From contig OX381720.1 of assembly GCA_947462335.1 (NCBI GenBank), forward strand, positions 42,763,152-42,827,151: 64,000 bases of DNA. Reading direction: 5' to 3'. The position numbers and the translations under genes are program-made. This stretch comes from Harmothoe impar. Its lineage: Eukaryota > Annelida > Polychaeta > Phyllodocida > Polynoidae. The notes below the pieces were generated by a model, which saw only the letters and a program-made list of their open reading frames with translations, had not been told where the DNA came from and made no database searches. This document shows, piece by piece, positions 30,691 to 43,400 of this stretch; the first letter of the stretch is position 1, and the number at the start of each line of letters is the position of its first letter.

Positions 30691-32454
30691 TTGGATTGCT
30701 CAGATTGCTGACCCACCAGCTGGTGTGTGTGATTATAACACGTGTGTCACGTGGTATGTGAGTAATTACTAGGGGTGTGTATAGAGCAGCCACCGGTGTA
30801 GTATTGATTATTGGTAATCAGATTGGTATGGATGTATCAAGGTCTGCTGTAATTGGTATGGTGGATATTATGGTGCATTAATGACATATGTAACCTGTCA
30901 GTGACAGCCTACTGAGGATACATCCATGTTTCTGTATACATTGTATATGTATTATGACCTGCCGATATCTTCAATGTTATTAAAACAACCAAACGACACA
31001 CTTCCATCAACAAGGACAACCCCCCAGCTTCTTTGTGAGAACCCTGCACTGATGTGACAGTGAATACATCGAACTTTGGAGGGAACATATTACATATCAT
31101 TCAGCCTTTGACCTACCTCCAAAATGCACGTGAAATTGTGCCATTTTGAAGGGAGCCTGAACCCTAAGTTACACTGACCCCATGTGGACAAGTCCATTGG
31201 TGGACAAAGCTATAACTGACCTCCTGCCAACAGACCCCTGTCATAATAATACCCCGCCAGGTGACGCCACTGTCAGTCCTTACACATTGCCTCGTACGAG
31301 CAGATGTTCCTCAGTATTAATAACACACTAGAGCATTTCATACAAAATATGAAGGAGATAGAACTGTGACAAAAGCTGGGTAGATAACAGTGTGACTAAC
31401 AGTCCTAGACCCACCCTTGTCATCAGCGGTAGGAGAGTCAATAATCTACACAAGTGGGCCTCTCAATTTGTCAATGGGAACACATATGCTACAGGCGATC
31501 TACTGGTCAATGCCCATGGGTACTGTTGTGATTAATGACAGAATAAATCAATTATGACCTTCTCAGGTCGGCTGCACACACAAAAGGGGTTCACAGGGCC
31601 ACATAATGGATGAATAATGTATTATTTACAGTGGACTGTGTACACATACAATGCAGGCATTCGGACCATTGGCACTACAACTTCTTCATCCCACCAAGAA
31701 TGCCAAGAGCTTTACATAAACTATTGCCCTACTTTCAGCTGCATGAAAGCCAGCTGATTATCCCTTATCTAATTGCAATACCTGATGACGGTGAGACCAG
31801 GGGAGTAGCAAGTAAATAATATGTTTTCAGGCTTACATAGGACAGTGACTTATTCATCACCAAGCTATAGTGAACAGTTTGGATTCCCAGGCTGCTAAAA
31901 TGTCCACACCTAGAACCCATGACACCAGCCAGCATAGTATAGGACACAATGGGTGGTCGGGCAGACATCTATACCCTTTTCAGCTGCTTTTGGCCTTGGC
32001 TCTGACAGCTAGAAACTGGAGCATTGGGGACACATGCCATGTCCCATTGACAGGGAAGGGAAGGGTGGCAAGGGAGAGGGCTTATCACTGTGTCATGGCC
32101 AGGGGGTCACAAGGCTGATTGGGTTGATATGACCTACAGTCCAAGAACAGGGACCATTATGCCCTGCCTCCCATGACATCATGGCCATGTCATCATGGCT
32201 GGCACAGAAACGATGGTATTGACCACGTTACCAGAGTAAGATATTACAACATCAATCTCGTCACAATACTCAGGTAATGCCATTGTATCGGCTATCTGGT
32301 CATTATATCTGTAAGGTTCTAAATATCATAAATCCTGGTCATATACCGACATCATGACCATGCCATGGTGACGGTCACCGTGATCACGTCAATACCACCG
32401 TGACGGGCGTGTGACCAGAGTGGTGGGCGTGGTGGGGCCGGGGGCAGCAGGTGT
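30691..32454. other. Presumed intron; no exon seen
   Basis: I see no supported exon or strong repeat here. A partly palindromic GGTGACGGTCACC-type string lies near 32368-32380. Confidence 0.4.
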
Positions 32455-32664
32455 CTAACCCTTTCGCAACCACATAACGTTTTAATACACAACACCCTTT
32501 GTCGTCCTGATGCATGCATGCAGCCATGGCGAGTAACTTGGCAGGGCTGCATTGGAGCCTGTGTAGTACCCCAAGGGTTGGCATAATGCGTGGCTGCAGC
32601 CGTAGACTATCATGACGATAAGGGTTTTGCACATCTAAGCAGCATGCTGTCGTTAAAGGGTTAG
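32455..32664. mobile_element. MITE family A copy 5
   Basis: The left end is CTAACCCTTTCGCAACC and the right end TGCTGTCGTTAAAGGGTTAG. The interior has GTCGTCCTGATGCATGCATG and CAGCCATGG. Confidence 0.75.
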
Positions 32665-35600
32665 AAGCTGGTGGTATATTGGTCTGGGCGTGTAGCTCTA
32701 GGCCATGCCACGTGCAGCACCCCCTCCCTACCCCCTCTCACCCAACCCACCCCCTCCAGCCCTGCCCTCCGCCCTTAATGCCACAAGCGGCCTCTGGGCA
32801 GCACTGTGGTCTAGAGTCTTAATGAAGAGCCCAGCTGCCTCCCCAGGCTGATTACCCAATCTAACCCACACTACCATGACCTTGCTATCTCCATCATGTT
32901 GGAATAGACATGATTCTAAGGGAACTTTAATATCTATATACATGAAGAGTTTGCACTCATCAAACTTTCCTGGCGGCATTGCAATTGCCCTATGGATTCT
33001 ATCCTAGTCATGGGATTTGACCCCAAGTAGGCCTACTTCTCATCATTAATTCCCACCCCTGCAGCTCTGCCACACCGCACCTAGTGCCTTACCAACACCC
33101 ATCCCCCCAGCCACACACTGCTAATCTGTATGCTCTGGGTCTTAGTCAACAGTGGCTATCCCAGGTTAGTGAAAGGGATATTTGTCAGACTATAGCGAAC
33201 TTAAATTCAAAAGCGACCCAGGCAAAATAAAATATGACTAATGCCTTACTCAAGGAGACCTACCCTGATACTCATAGGAAATGGAAATACTAATGTGGAT
33301 TGGTCAGTACTGACTCACCTGACAGTATCAACTACTAGTAACCTAGGTTGGTCGTATAGGGAGCCAAAAAATGACTAAGTTAATCACTAGTGACCGCGTT
33401 GTTAGCCAGTACTGCCCATGGTCAGGATATCAGTGCTTCCCCCCACAGCCAGGCCGTATCTAGGTGTGGCAGGTGCCAGCAGACAGTGGTAATTAGATTG
33501 CACTGGTCTCATGTGGTCCTGGCCATGATTGGGGCTATGTTCACTTAGTGATTCTGATCTAAGATCATTCCGGTGGCATCTATAATCGACTGAAGATGGA
33601 TTAGGTGTTGGCTAAAGGCTAACGGTGGAAGTTGGACTAAGTACTGCCATAATGAGCCCATATGCATATATCTTATTCACCAGAATGTCCTGTCCTATAT
33701 AATATTGATTATTCTCACCGCCAATGGACCCATTTTAATTTTTAATCAGCTGGGGTGTGCACTAATGTTGCTGCTCAGTCCAATCGGTCTGCCTGGTCGT
33801 CATCTGGTGGTCGGGGGATAAAATGAATATCTCCAGGTCACCTATGTCCAAGGATGAGGGCTCTAATGGAATAGAACAAGGGTTAAATACCCATATACAC
33901 GTAGCTGTGTGACAGTTTTAGTCTACTCTAATGGAAATCTATATCACACTCCATCCCTTTTTATGCCCTTTTAGCTGTATTCTCCCCTCACCAAAACATA
34001 AAAATAGCCACTTGTCCACATCACTGAGTGATACCTGGCTATGACCTTTGACCCTGTCCATCAGTAGCACCCTACCCTCACCATGAAACCCCTGCTCCCT
34101 CCTGTCAGCATTTTAAAAGCCAGAAAACTAGGAGGGTTTTGTTCCTACGTTTCAGTGGTGTCAGCTCGTGGGTGGGGAGACCAGTGGCAGCTGCCATAGC
34201 GTTAGAGGAGGGGGAGGGGCTGACTGACCAGTCCCCGAGCCCAGGTTAAATCCCCCTTAAAGGTGAACTGCCCCATATTGTATTCCATATTGATTCAGGT
34301 CAGGATTAGACTTAAGCCTGTGTCAGAGTCTATCTGCCTGCTCCCCTTGATGGTCAGCCAGGTGTGCTAATGTCCTTATAGTGTCATTCTACACAGGTAT
34401 TTACCTCTGTGTGAGCACAGGGAGAGTGTTTGGTCTGTCCACCTGTAAATACCCTACAGAATGTAAATCCTATGGATGGTGGGCTTGGACACTAGGGACT
34501 TACTAGGGTAGTAATCCTTTTCAATGGTGTTTTTAGAATGTTGATTTAAGAGAAGAAACCCTTACTTTCTTAACCTAAGTGAGGTTTGATAACTGGCCAC
34601 AGTACAATTTCCGCCTCATAAACAGCTGAAACTAAGGATATAAGTGAGAAAATGGATAGACAGATTTGCTGGATGACTGTCAGTTGAATAGCCTTTGTGA
34701 TGAACTCTGGGATAATTGGACAGCAGTTGGTCTTATAATTAATGGAAGAATCTGATAACAACTCAATTTTGATCCCCGCAGCTTCTGGCCATAATTACAT
34801 AATCTGTTATAAGGCCCCACAATGTGGATATTGTGTAAGGGTTCACCAGGTGAGAACATCAGGTTAGGCTTCATAATTGATCAAACTATCCTCTGTCTAG
34901 TCCCAGGTTGCTTCTGCTATATGTCTAGATAACTAATCTACTATAAATGCTAGATTATTGTGACCATAATGATGTAATATACAATAGATAATATCTGCCT
35001 AAACTATTAAATACTACTTCCCTGAAAGGTACTATTTCTTTATCTAAAGTGTCTTGCATAACCCAGGTTGCAATAGCAAAGAAACAGCTTCAACCATTTC
35101 CCCAAGCACTAAGAGAAACCACATAAAGGTCAACTGAAAGGGGGCCTTCTTCCAGTGCATGGGAGGCTGCAGACAGAAGAATGCTGTATCCAACTTCAAA
35201 GAACAAACAGATGGTCAGCCTGTAACCTGAACCTGTAGTTTCCGCATACACACTCACTGACCTAATGATGGAGGCTGGTTCCAGCTCCTGTTGCCTTTCA
35301 TCACGTACACGAGCTCATAGTATTCCGAGTCTGACTTCTGGCCTCCAGGTAGAAGCCCACAGGCATATTGTACTTGGAAGCTGCACAGGACTAAAATTGA
35401 GAACATTTGCAGTTGTGAATTCAACTGAGGCATACCTGCTGCTTGACTTCCCTGCTTAGTAAAAACCGGAATATTCTGCCTAGATTTATTCTCCTGATAA
35501 TAATATATACATAATATGTCGTATATGTATATCGTATTATGTGTATAAACTTACACGATATATTTAAACCACTTTCCTAAATTGCATACAATTCATTTGT

Positions 35601-38600
35601 AATATCACCTTCCCTACAACACATATCCCCTTTTAAATGAATACATCTATCATAGTAACAAGAAACAACTGTAGAAATTCAATCACACTCAATGTGTCAG
35701 CTGATGGAGATCTCTTAGTGACTAAATAAACCAGGCCCCGAGGCTGTGAGACTGTATAGCATTATACCTGATAATACGGGGATTAATTCTCCTCCATAAT
35801 GTGGGGTGCTCAGTTTACTTACTGCCTTAGGGCAGGGATAAACTAGAATGATAGGGAGGCTGCTGTTGCTGTGTACATCACTGTGGGAATAGAGTCAGTG
35901 GGCAGGGTGGTGGTGCTTTAATGGCTATGGTGGCAGCAGCGTCCTGTCAGGCTCCCTAGCTTCCAGGTGGTAACGACAGGTGGGCAGTGATGCAGACAGG
36001 TGAGAGAAGGCCAGCCCCAGACATCACCTCCTCAAGCCATACATTAACGGTGTCTCAAGCAACACATACAGGTAACTCAGGACCTGAATCAAGCTTAGAC
36101 GTCTTATCACACAGCTACTATGTCTGAGAGAATTATATAACCTCACACCTTTCACGAAGTCTACCTGCTTGTATATAACTCTGCAGCTTATGAGACCAAA
36201 GCTAACTCCGCTGGACAAAGACTAATTCATGAACGATGACCTGAGTGTTTAAATGACCTTGTTGTTGCAACCTTGAATTTACAAGCAATCATCTGCTTCA
36301 CAAATTGTTAGCCAGCAAATTAAATGTGATCGTGATCCTGGTTTGATTCAATTCGTTCACAATTACAACTTCAAAGGAATATGAAAGGCTTTAAGGCTTA
36401 TGATAAAACCTCAAATTAAAGCTGGTTTGGAGAGTGGGTGGGCACAGGCCTGTGTGACAGGTGGTGATGCTGCCAAGACCCCACAGGAAGGCTGTTAATG
36501 AGAGATAGATTGCAGTTATGAAGTAAGCAGGGTGGGGACTTCAGGGGGAGGCCAGGTGAGATTAAAGGGGCCGCCTCAGGTATGGTGATCTGATTAGAAC
36601 CCAGGACCCAGGTGAGACAGTAGGGCAGGTAGCATGAGACCTACTGACCACTACTCACCTTGATGTGACACCTGCCTCCTCACCTGGTCAGCCTGATTAC
36701 ACCTCCTCATTGTTAGTACCTAAGGTGTAGATGCCAGGCATTGCCCAATAAGTAGCCAATCAATACTACATTTGTAGCTCTATTGTATTCAGAGCGCGTG
36801 CCTCTCTCTTTGTTATAGCGATCATAATAACGGTTTCAGATTGAAAGGAAACAAAGGAAATTGGTTCAGAAATAAAAATGAAATAGAAATACACTTCGTA
36901 CGCAAGTCAAACAATGCTCCTGAGCCCCAGTGGATAGAAGTATAATTTATTACTCACCGAAATACTTCTTTTAGATTAGTCAGAGCAATGCTATGCCTAT
37001 GAATATGCAAACCACCATTTGAGGATTCACTGATGATTACTAATATACATCTGATTGGCCTTGTTCAATGGACTCTGCTAATTCCCCAATCATGAGTCGA
37101 TCTCCTCGAGATTCATAATGACTATAGACATGATGAGAATTGAGAATGGTGACCATTAAATGGGGGAACTGCTAAATAATGGACATACCCATGAGTCACC
37201 CCCTTTCTGACACCCTGCACCCCCTCCCCCACTTGAGCACAGCCTTGATGCAGGTAATGCTCAGACAGGATTAAGGGTGGGGTGTAGGATTAGTGGGCGC
37301 AGGGAGGTGTTGTAGGCTGGACGTCCTATTCAGGTACAAAATGCTGCATTCTGATCCCATTAGCTGAGCCTTTAATGGACAATGGATGTAAGGGGAATGT
37401 CTGCGCACAGGTAACCCTCCAGTGTCCAGCATACAGAGTGGTGGCCACGTGTGGGGGAGCGTCCCTAAAAGGTATGCCAACAGTGGGTGGGTCTATACTG
37501 GAGTGGGAGTTAGGGACTGGGGAAGGTGACAGCACCATAAAAAATGGTTACGTTCACTGAGGCACACCTCCACTCCTTTTAGAGGCTGGGAAAGTAGTGA
37601 GGTCTGAAATAGAACTGTCCATTGTCAGCGCGTGAAAGGCAGCTTTTTCTGTGGGTCGAGTGACCTTTTAGTCTGCAGCCCTGGCATATATATGGCCAGG
37701 GACTGTACCTTTGGAAGAAGACAATAAAAGAGACATGTGAAACACTATTACAGCTCTCGAGTTTTATGTGTTGTAGAAATTGGGTTGACACAAAAGCTAC
37801 ACACATACAGTTGTTAACAACAAATGGGGGGAAATCCCATAAATCTGTGATGTTGTGATCCAAGCAGGCGCCCTGTGTAGGTCTGCAGTACAAAGGCCCA
37901 TGGTCGGTCCTCCATTGACAGAGACTGACAGCGCCTTGTCATAGGTGAGTAGAGCAGAACAAAGTCAGCCTCCCCCTCTCCCTCTCCACCCCCTCCCCAC
38001 TCCCAGGGGGGTAGTTCAGCTTTCCCCTATACTCGTCAATTAACCCCCTCCTCCTGGCTCCCGTTCTGTACCTTTTACTATAACGGGACTCCTGGCTCAA
38101 CATTGCAGCGACATAAGGGATGTACTGAGTGACATTAGAGCTAGGACTTGGGGGTAAATCTAACGTACCTATATATACATGATATATACCATATTATTTG
38201 ATATAGAATACCAAATCATTCATATGCTATTTAGTTGAATACCTAAATTGGTTGTATACTTCTATACTAGAGCAGAAACCGTACCAGGTATGCAGAAACC
38301 CCTTCTATAAGGGTTCAAATACGCGACTACACTCGACTACATCTAGGGAACCTGATTTATTACAAATTGCCTGCATATTGTGCGTAAACTCCTCTAATGG
38401 ATTGTGTACAAAGACGAGCCCATCTCAGGCCTTAAGAACCAGTGAGGGCCTCACTGACCTCTATAGATGACCAGGATAACCTCTGTGACCTCGGGCTTTG
38501 ACCTCACTGAGTGTCCTCGTGAATGATGTGGGAGTCTTATAGTCAAGTCACAACCAGAAAAGCTCGATAACGACAAATGCATCATTAATTGCAGCTTTAT

Positions 38601-38797
38601 AGCCTTTCAACGACTCTTGGATTGGCTCTCCTTAAAAGTGACTTATCTAGTATTCCCCGGATTGCTTAGAGAAGAGATGCCATGCGGGTTTCAGCCTTTA
38701 TTACCTGCTCAAAGGTGGGTCAGACAGTAAAAGTGTGCTCCAGCCCAGAGTAAACGGAAGGACCCACCCATCCCAGGCCCCTGATCCCAGGTGTCAC
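32665..38797. other. Presumed intron with CAGGTG/CACCTG E-box groups
   Basis: I see no exon. CAGGTG occurs at 35964, 35977 and 35997, then CAGGTG or CACCTG at 36458, 36553, 36609, 36669 and 36681. A pyrimidine tract lies near 37970-38000. Confidence 0.45.
35964..36686. promoter_or_regulatory. Cluster of eight CAGGTG/CACCTG E-boxes
   Basis: Eight E2-type E-boxes occur within 723 bases. Chance gives about one per 2 kb on both strands. Such sites bind Snail/ZEB zinc-finger repressors or E-protein bHLH factors. The function is inferred only from motif density. Confidence 0.3.
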
Positions 38798-38827
38798 TGA
38801 CGTGATCGTGACGCTACCACCTTTCAG

Positions 38828-38877
38828 TGACGTCACATATGGAGGAGTAAACATCCCTTCATCCATATGTGACGTCA
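38828..38877. promoter_or_regulatory. Hairpin with a CRE (TGACGTCA) in each arm
   Basis: TGACGTCACATATGGA (38828-38843) has a perfect inverted copy at 38862-38877, with an 18-base loop. Each arm starts or ends in the palindromic CRE bound by CREB/ATF factors. More TGACG half-sites lie just upstream at about 38798-38812. Confidence 0.55.
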
Positions 38878-40300
38878 TTATATTGACCTGCGCTTTCGGG
38901 ATGCGCAGCTGTCATTGGAGAGGGAGACTTGATAAAAAGGACTCCATCCCTGAGTGTGGCCGACCTGGGATGTGAATAATCACCGAGTAGGACGTGTAAA
39001 TAATGGTGGGAGCCCACAAAAGCTGCAGGACGCTGTAAAAGACTGATGGGTCCCGGTCGGAACGCAGAGGGCACCCGGGGGAGAGGGCAGAGAGGGCAAG
39101 AAGGGGTCTTCAAATTGGTGTTTTCCTTGACTTTGCCACTAGGGACTGGCAATACGTTTTAATGCAGTGTAGGGGAGATTGGAATGGGGCCATGTGAGTC
39201 ACATTCATAAAGAATGAATTTTCTGAAACGTGACCGTTATTATTTCCCATGTGCCTATCACAATACTGCAGACCCTTAAGCATTCATAAGTACGGTTCTT
39301 GCGTAGTTCACTGTATGTCACTGAATGTTTTGCTAATTATATAAATGTGAACAATTTGAACTATGAATCTATAAGGAATTCCAGGTGTGTACTTTTCTAA
39401 ACAAGATTTAAACTTTTGTTGACCATGCATTTAAGCCCCTGAAGATCTGCCTCAAATGCAGATAAAACTGTTGATGAAACTGTTGATGAAACTGTTTGTG
39501 AAAGCTATAATGGGTAAACCCATGCTCATCAGTCCTTGAGATTCTATCTAGGTCAAGGGAAGGTATATGGGAGACAATCCCAGTGAGTCTGGGTGTCAGA
39601 CTGTAGTTTGATGGGGTCTCTAGTGTGTGTAAGGGTGCTTATAGAGGCTACTCAGACAGGGGACAGCCGGACAGAAGTTGGGGCGTGCTAAAGGTGTGAA
39701 TTCTAGGGGAATGTGAGAGGGTAGAGAGGACACCAGTCGCGTGTGGAAGAGAGGTTTAGGCTCTTAGAAATACGCCATAATGGGAAGTGTCAGGTCTATA
39801 TTCGCCCCCTTTGTCGCCACCTTTCACAGTTTACCTGGCCTTAGCATTTAACCATTCACCCTGTCTCCTATTATGATCATCCCCACATTGTGAAACCACC
39901 TACCGAGGGTTCTCTATCCTCTGAGACATTCACACATACAACTCCAACCCAGATGTGAAATTTTTATTAGGATTCAAATACCATCCATCATACACCTCTG
40001 TTGCCAAACACAAAAGGTACATGGCCGGCATAACTTTGTAGGTGCTAAGACTAACGGCCAGGGCCCTGCAGCTTCCTACCCTGTGGCCTGCTCTGAATGG
40101 CCCTTCACTGAGGGGGGTTCTGGGCACACCTGTCACAGGTAAAAAGGGCATGAGAAAGTCCCCAGGTGAACTCTGAATCCCTGATCCTTCAGTATAAAAA
40201 ATGACAATGCAGGGATCCTCTTTCATCTCGATAGAAAAGGTGTACACCTGACAAAACCCTATAGTCACAAAATATAAAAACACCCTGACCTGACCTGGTA
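38878..40300. other. Presumed intron; no exon seen
   Basis: There is no supported exon. The 146-codon - strand frame at 39930-40370 overlaps a MITE, lacks family resemblance and has no good splice sites, so it is not called. Confidence 0.4.
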
Positions 40301-40470
40301 TTAACCCTTTAAGGGCAGCAGTGCTTCGATGATCTATGTCCTCTGTCGTTATGATGCATGAAATACTCACCGATGCAGCATTGATACATCATGTCGACAC
40401 TACGGGTTTGATACATTCCTATAAGGTCGGCATCATACACGAATGCAGTGCCAGGGCTAGTGCATAATAA
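40301..40470. mobile_element. MITE family A copy 6 (right end lost)
   Basis: It starts TTAACCCTTTAAGGGCAGCA and contains GTCGTTATGATGCATGAA and a GATGCAGCATTGATACATCATG segment. No matching right terminus was found, so it appears truncated. Confidence 0.65.
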
Positions 40471-43400
40471 CAACATATGAATATAACACACTGAGTCATC
40501 AGGCTGTCTGTAAAGTTTTAACTGGTTGCATGTACTACATTGTAGGTCATAGCAGTGTTGACTCTACTTTGAAGGTGGGTCTCTAGGTGTGCACCTCCAA
40601 GTGAGAGGTGATGTGTCATGTCGGTGTGACAGGACAGGTGACAGCTACATGCTGCCCCTACATGTGTAGCTGTGTATTGTGTTTATATATGGATGTAGGG
40701 GGATGAATTGTGCCTCCTGTGGTGACGTGAACATTGATGCTCCATACCTGACAACCCACCAACCTGTATATACATGTGATAGAGATCTACCAGTCACCAC
40801 GCAAACACATAAACCACACACAGACTCACATCTCACAGCGAATGGCCAAACCTGAACTGTATTTATTTCAGATTTTATTGTTAATAGACGATTTAAATCA
40901 TCACACAGTGTCTAGAGTACTCATGCTTTGAAATAATTCTTTATAAGTGTAGCATGACCAATGCAACTGAATGCAGATAACTAGTCTAATAACACTGTAC
41001 AACAAATTTTCAAAAATTGAAAAAAACCGGGACCAGACTCAATTATACTTATGTATTTTGACCTGGGGAATTCAAAAATAGCACTCAAAATTGTGTGGTA
41101 AGTCTCAGTTTTCAGATTTTCACATGGTCTTATTTGTATACCCGGTTAGAGCTTATATATACACTATTTGATCAAAAAGTAGGAAAATGCTTCTTTTCAT
41201 GTAAAACTTTTTTTAAACTAGTTACATTATTAATATATTACTGATCTGTTACAGAAATAAATATTCTTTGTGAATAAATAGGTCCAAAATAACACTTTGA
41301 AACATATAACTAGTGCTTAAAAAGGTCGCTTTGTCTTCCTATTGTATTCCCCATCAGGACCACCTCTGACCATATTCCAGCCATGTACCTGGCTAATGTT
41401 TCATGTAAATTTAGGTTTTATGGTCAAATATCCTTATACAAGGATACCTTTTAGTAGAAAATCGGTTTTAAAAGGAATTTGCAAGGCCTGTTTTGAGGTT
41501 TGCGATATTGATGACATTTCCAATATTCTAGAGCCAATATCCAATATTTTGTCTGTGTCAATGGCTACCATGGCAAACAGAAACTGGCCTTTGTACCATT
41601 TTTGTCTAAAAACACCATTATAGATATAGAATTTTAATACTAAAGATGTAACACCAATGATCTATCATTGTATTCTGCATAAAGGGTTATCCAAGCAATT
41701 TTTTGTCTATTTATTACTCTTTTTGGGATTCTGGCACCGGTGGGGGCTAAAAACAGTAATAATAGCTTCCTTGAAGGTACCTCTTGTCAGAACGGGTCAC
41801 AATCCTGATCTTAGTAGCTTTAAAAAATGTTATATCGCTTTAGAATGAATTTATATATTTTATGATATTTTTTCAATTAATATCGGTAAAATATCACTAA
41901 TTTAGCTTCAAAACAGTGTAGAATCCTGTTTTTATGGTATGTTACCACTAGATGTGCTTCAGAGTCATGTTATCTCTGCCAGGCAAACAAAATTGACAAT
42001 TTTTTATGAATGCTGTCCCTGCTGTATATTGGTCGGACCATATATTCAGTAGTAGACCGACAAATAATCATGGTTGGAATATCTTGAAACTGAGACTTAT
42101 GAGGCATTTTTTACCATCATTTCTGGATTCAGTGACCTCAAATTAGTCTAGTCAGGTAGGTCTGCCCCCGGTTTTTTTTTCGTCGTTGCACAGTGTAATC
42201 ATAGTGCTCTGCACCCACAGGAGTGTGTGTGTGGCTGTAACAAACAGACTGCTGAGTCAGCAGTAATCATTCCTCCTGGTGGTACTGGATTAGCTGAGGG
42301 TCAGTGCCCTGCCACAATAACTCCAGCAGTGCCTAGAGTGACACAGGAGAAGGGTCTGCCTCTAGCATTAACAGTGTTCCTGCAGCTGCTACCCCACCCC
42401 ACACACAGGCACCACCATGCAGCCTTAGTGCCATGGAGGACTGAGGTAGGAGGACAATGCCCAGGTACACACACAATACGTGTGGTTGTCAGGTGTCTGC
42501 AGGGTGTCTAAGGGACAGGGTCATGGGGTACATGTGCATGATGCTATAGAGAACCCAACATGCTGCATGCAACACTCTGGTATTAGGAGTTTACTCACAT
42601 GCTGAATATAACCCTTAAAGTATGGGTTTTATTTCTACTTGTAAGAATTGCTTCATAACCCTTCCGCTTATTGAGCGTACAGAAGTACCTTTTGTATATC
42701 CGTCAATTGTCGGAATGATGTATAAACAATGTAAGAACATAACGCATGATCTCTCCCCTCTCTACTGTTTGCTTTGTTTGCAAAATTTCAATCAGAAATG
42801 AATTATTTCCAAAGATTTTGCTCATACAGAAGGGAAATGCGTAGTTCGGAGTTTGGCACATGTGCATAATTGAAATTAAAGCAAGATATGAAATACTCCC
42901 ATCAAATAAATAATCATTATTATTACACAGCTGAAACTGAAGGACCACAGTTTTCTGATTTCCCCCGGATAAATGATGATATTGTCATCACCAAAGCAAA
43001 ACAATCTAAAGACTCTGTTAGGTGTTAACCGGAAGGGCAAACATTCATTGTCCTTTCCCCTTCAGTCCTGATCCTGTCGCGTCACTAGACGTCACGTCTT
43101 AATGTTTGAAGACTACCGCCTTGCACATTGTCTAAGTGGCAGCCTTGTTAGATTCTGTTTGTCTCTGTGGCCATCCTTCAATGTGATAATGGCCATGACC
43201 CAAACCTAACGTGACATTGAAATTGATATTGGAGAGAACTGAAGGTCGATGGTGTAGGTAGAATTACACTGGTGGTGCAGGAAGGATGGGTCAGGTGCAG
43301 CAGGGAGGGGTTGGAAACAGCAGATCAAAATGGATAATTATGATAAAGATGAAACATTAGCACTTTCCAACACTATTGGTTGTATGCATCACACACTGAT

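Noticed and set aside
39930..40370. 146-codon - strand frame
   Set aside because: It overlaps MITE family A copy 6, has no acceptor or donor in phase and no recognisable motif.
42227..42511. Frame after the acceptor-like CTCTGCACCCACAG
   Set aside because: The composition is low-complexity and His/Pro-rich, with no donor and no match in phase to the upstream first exons.
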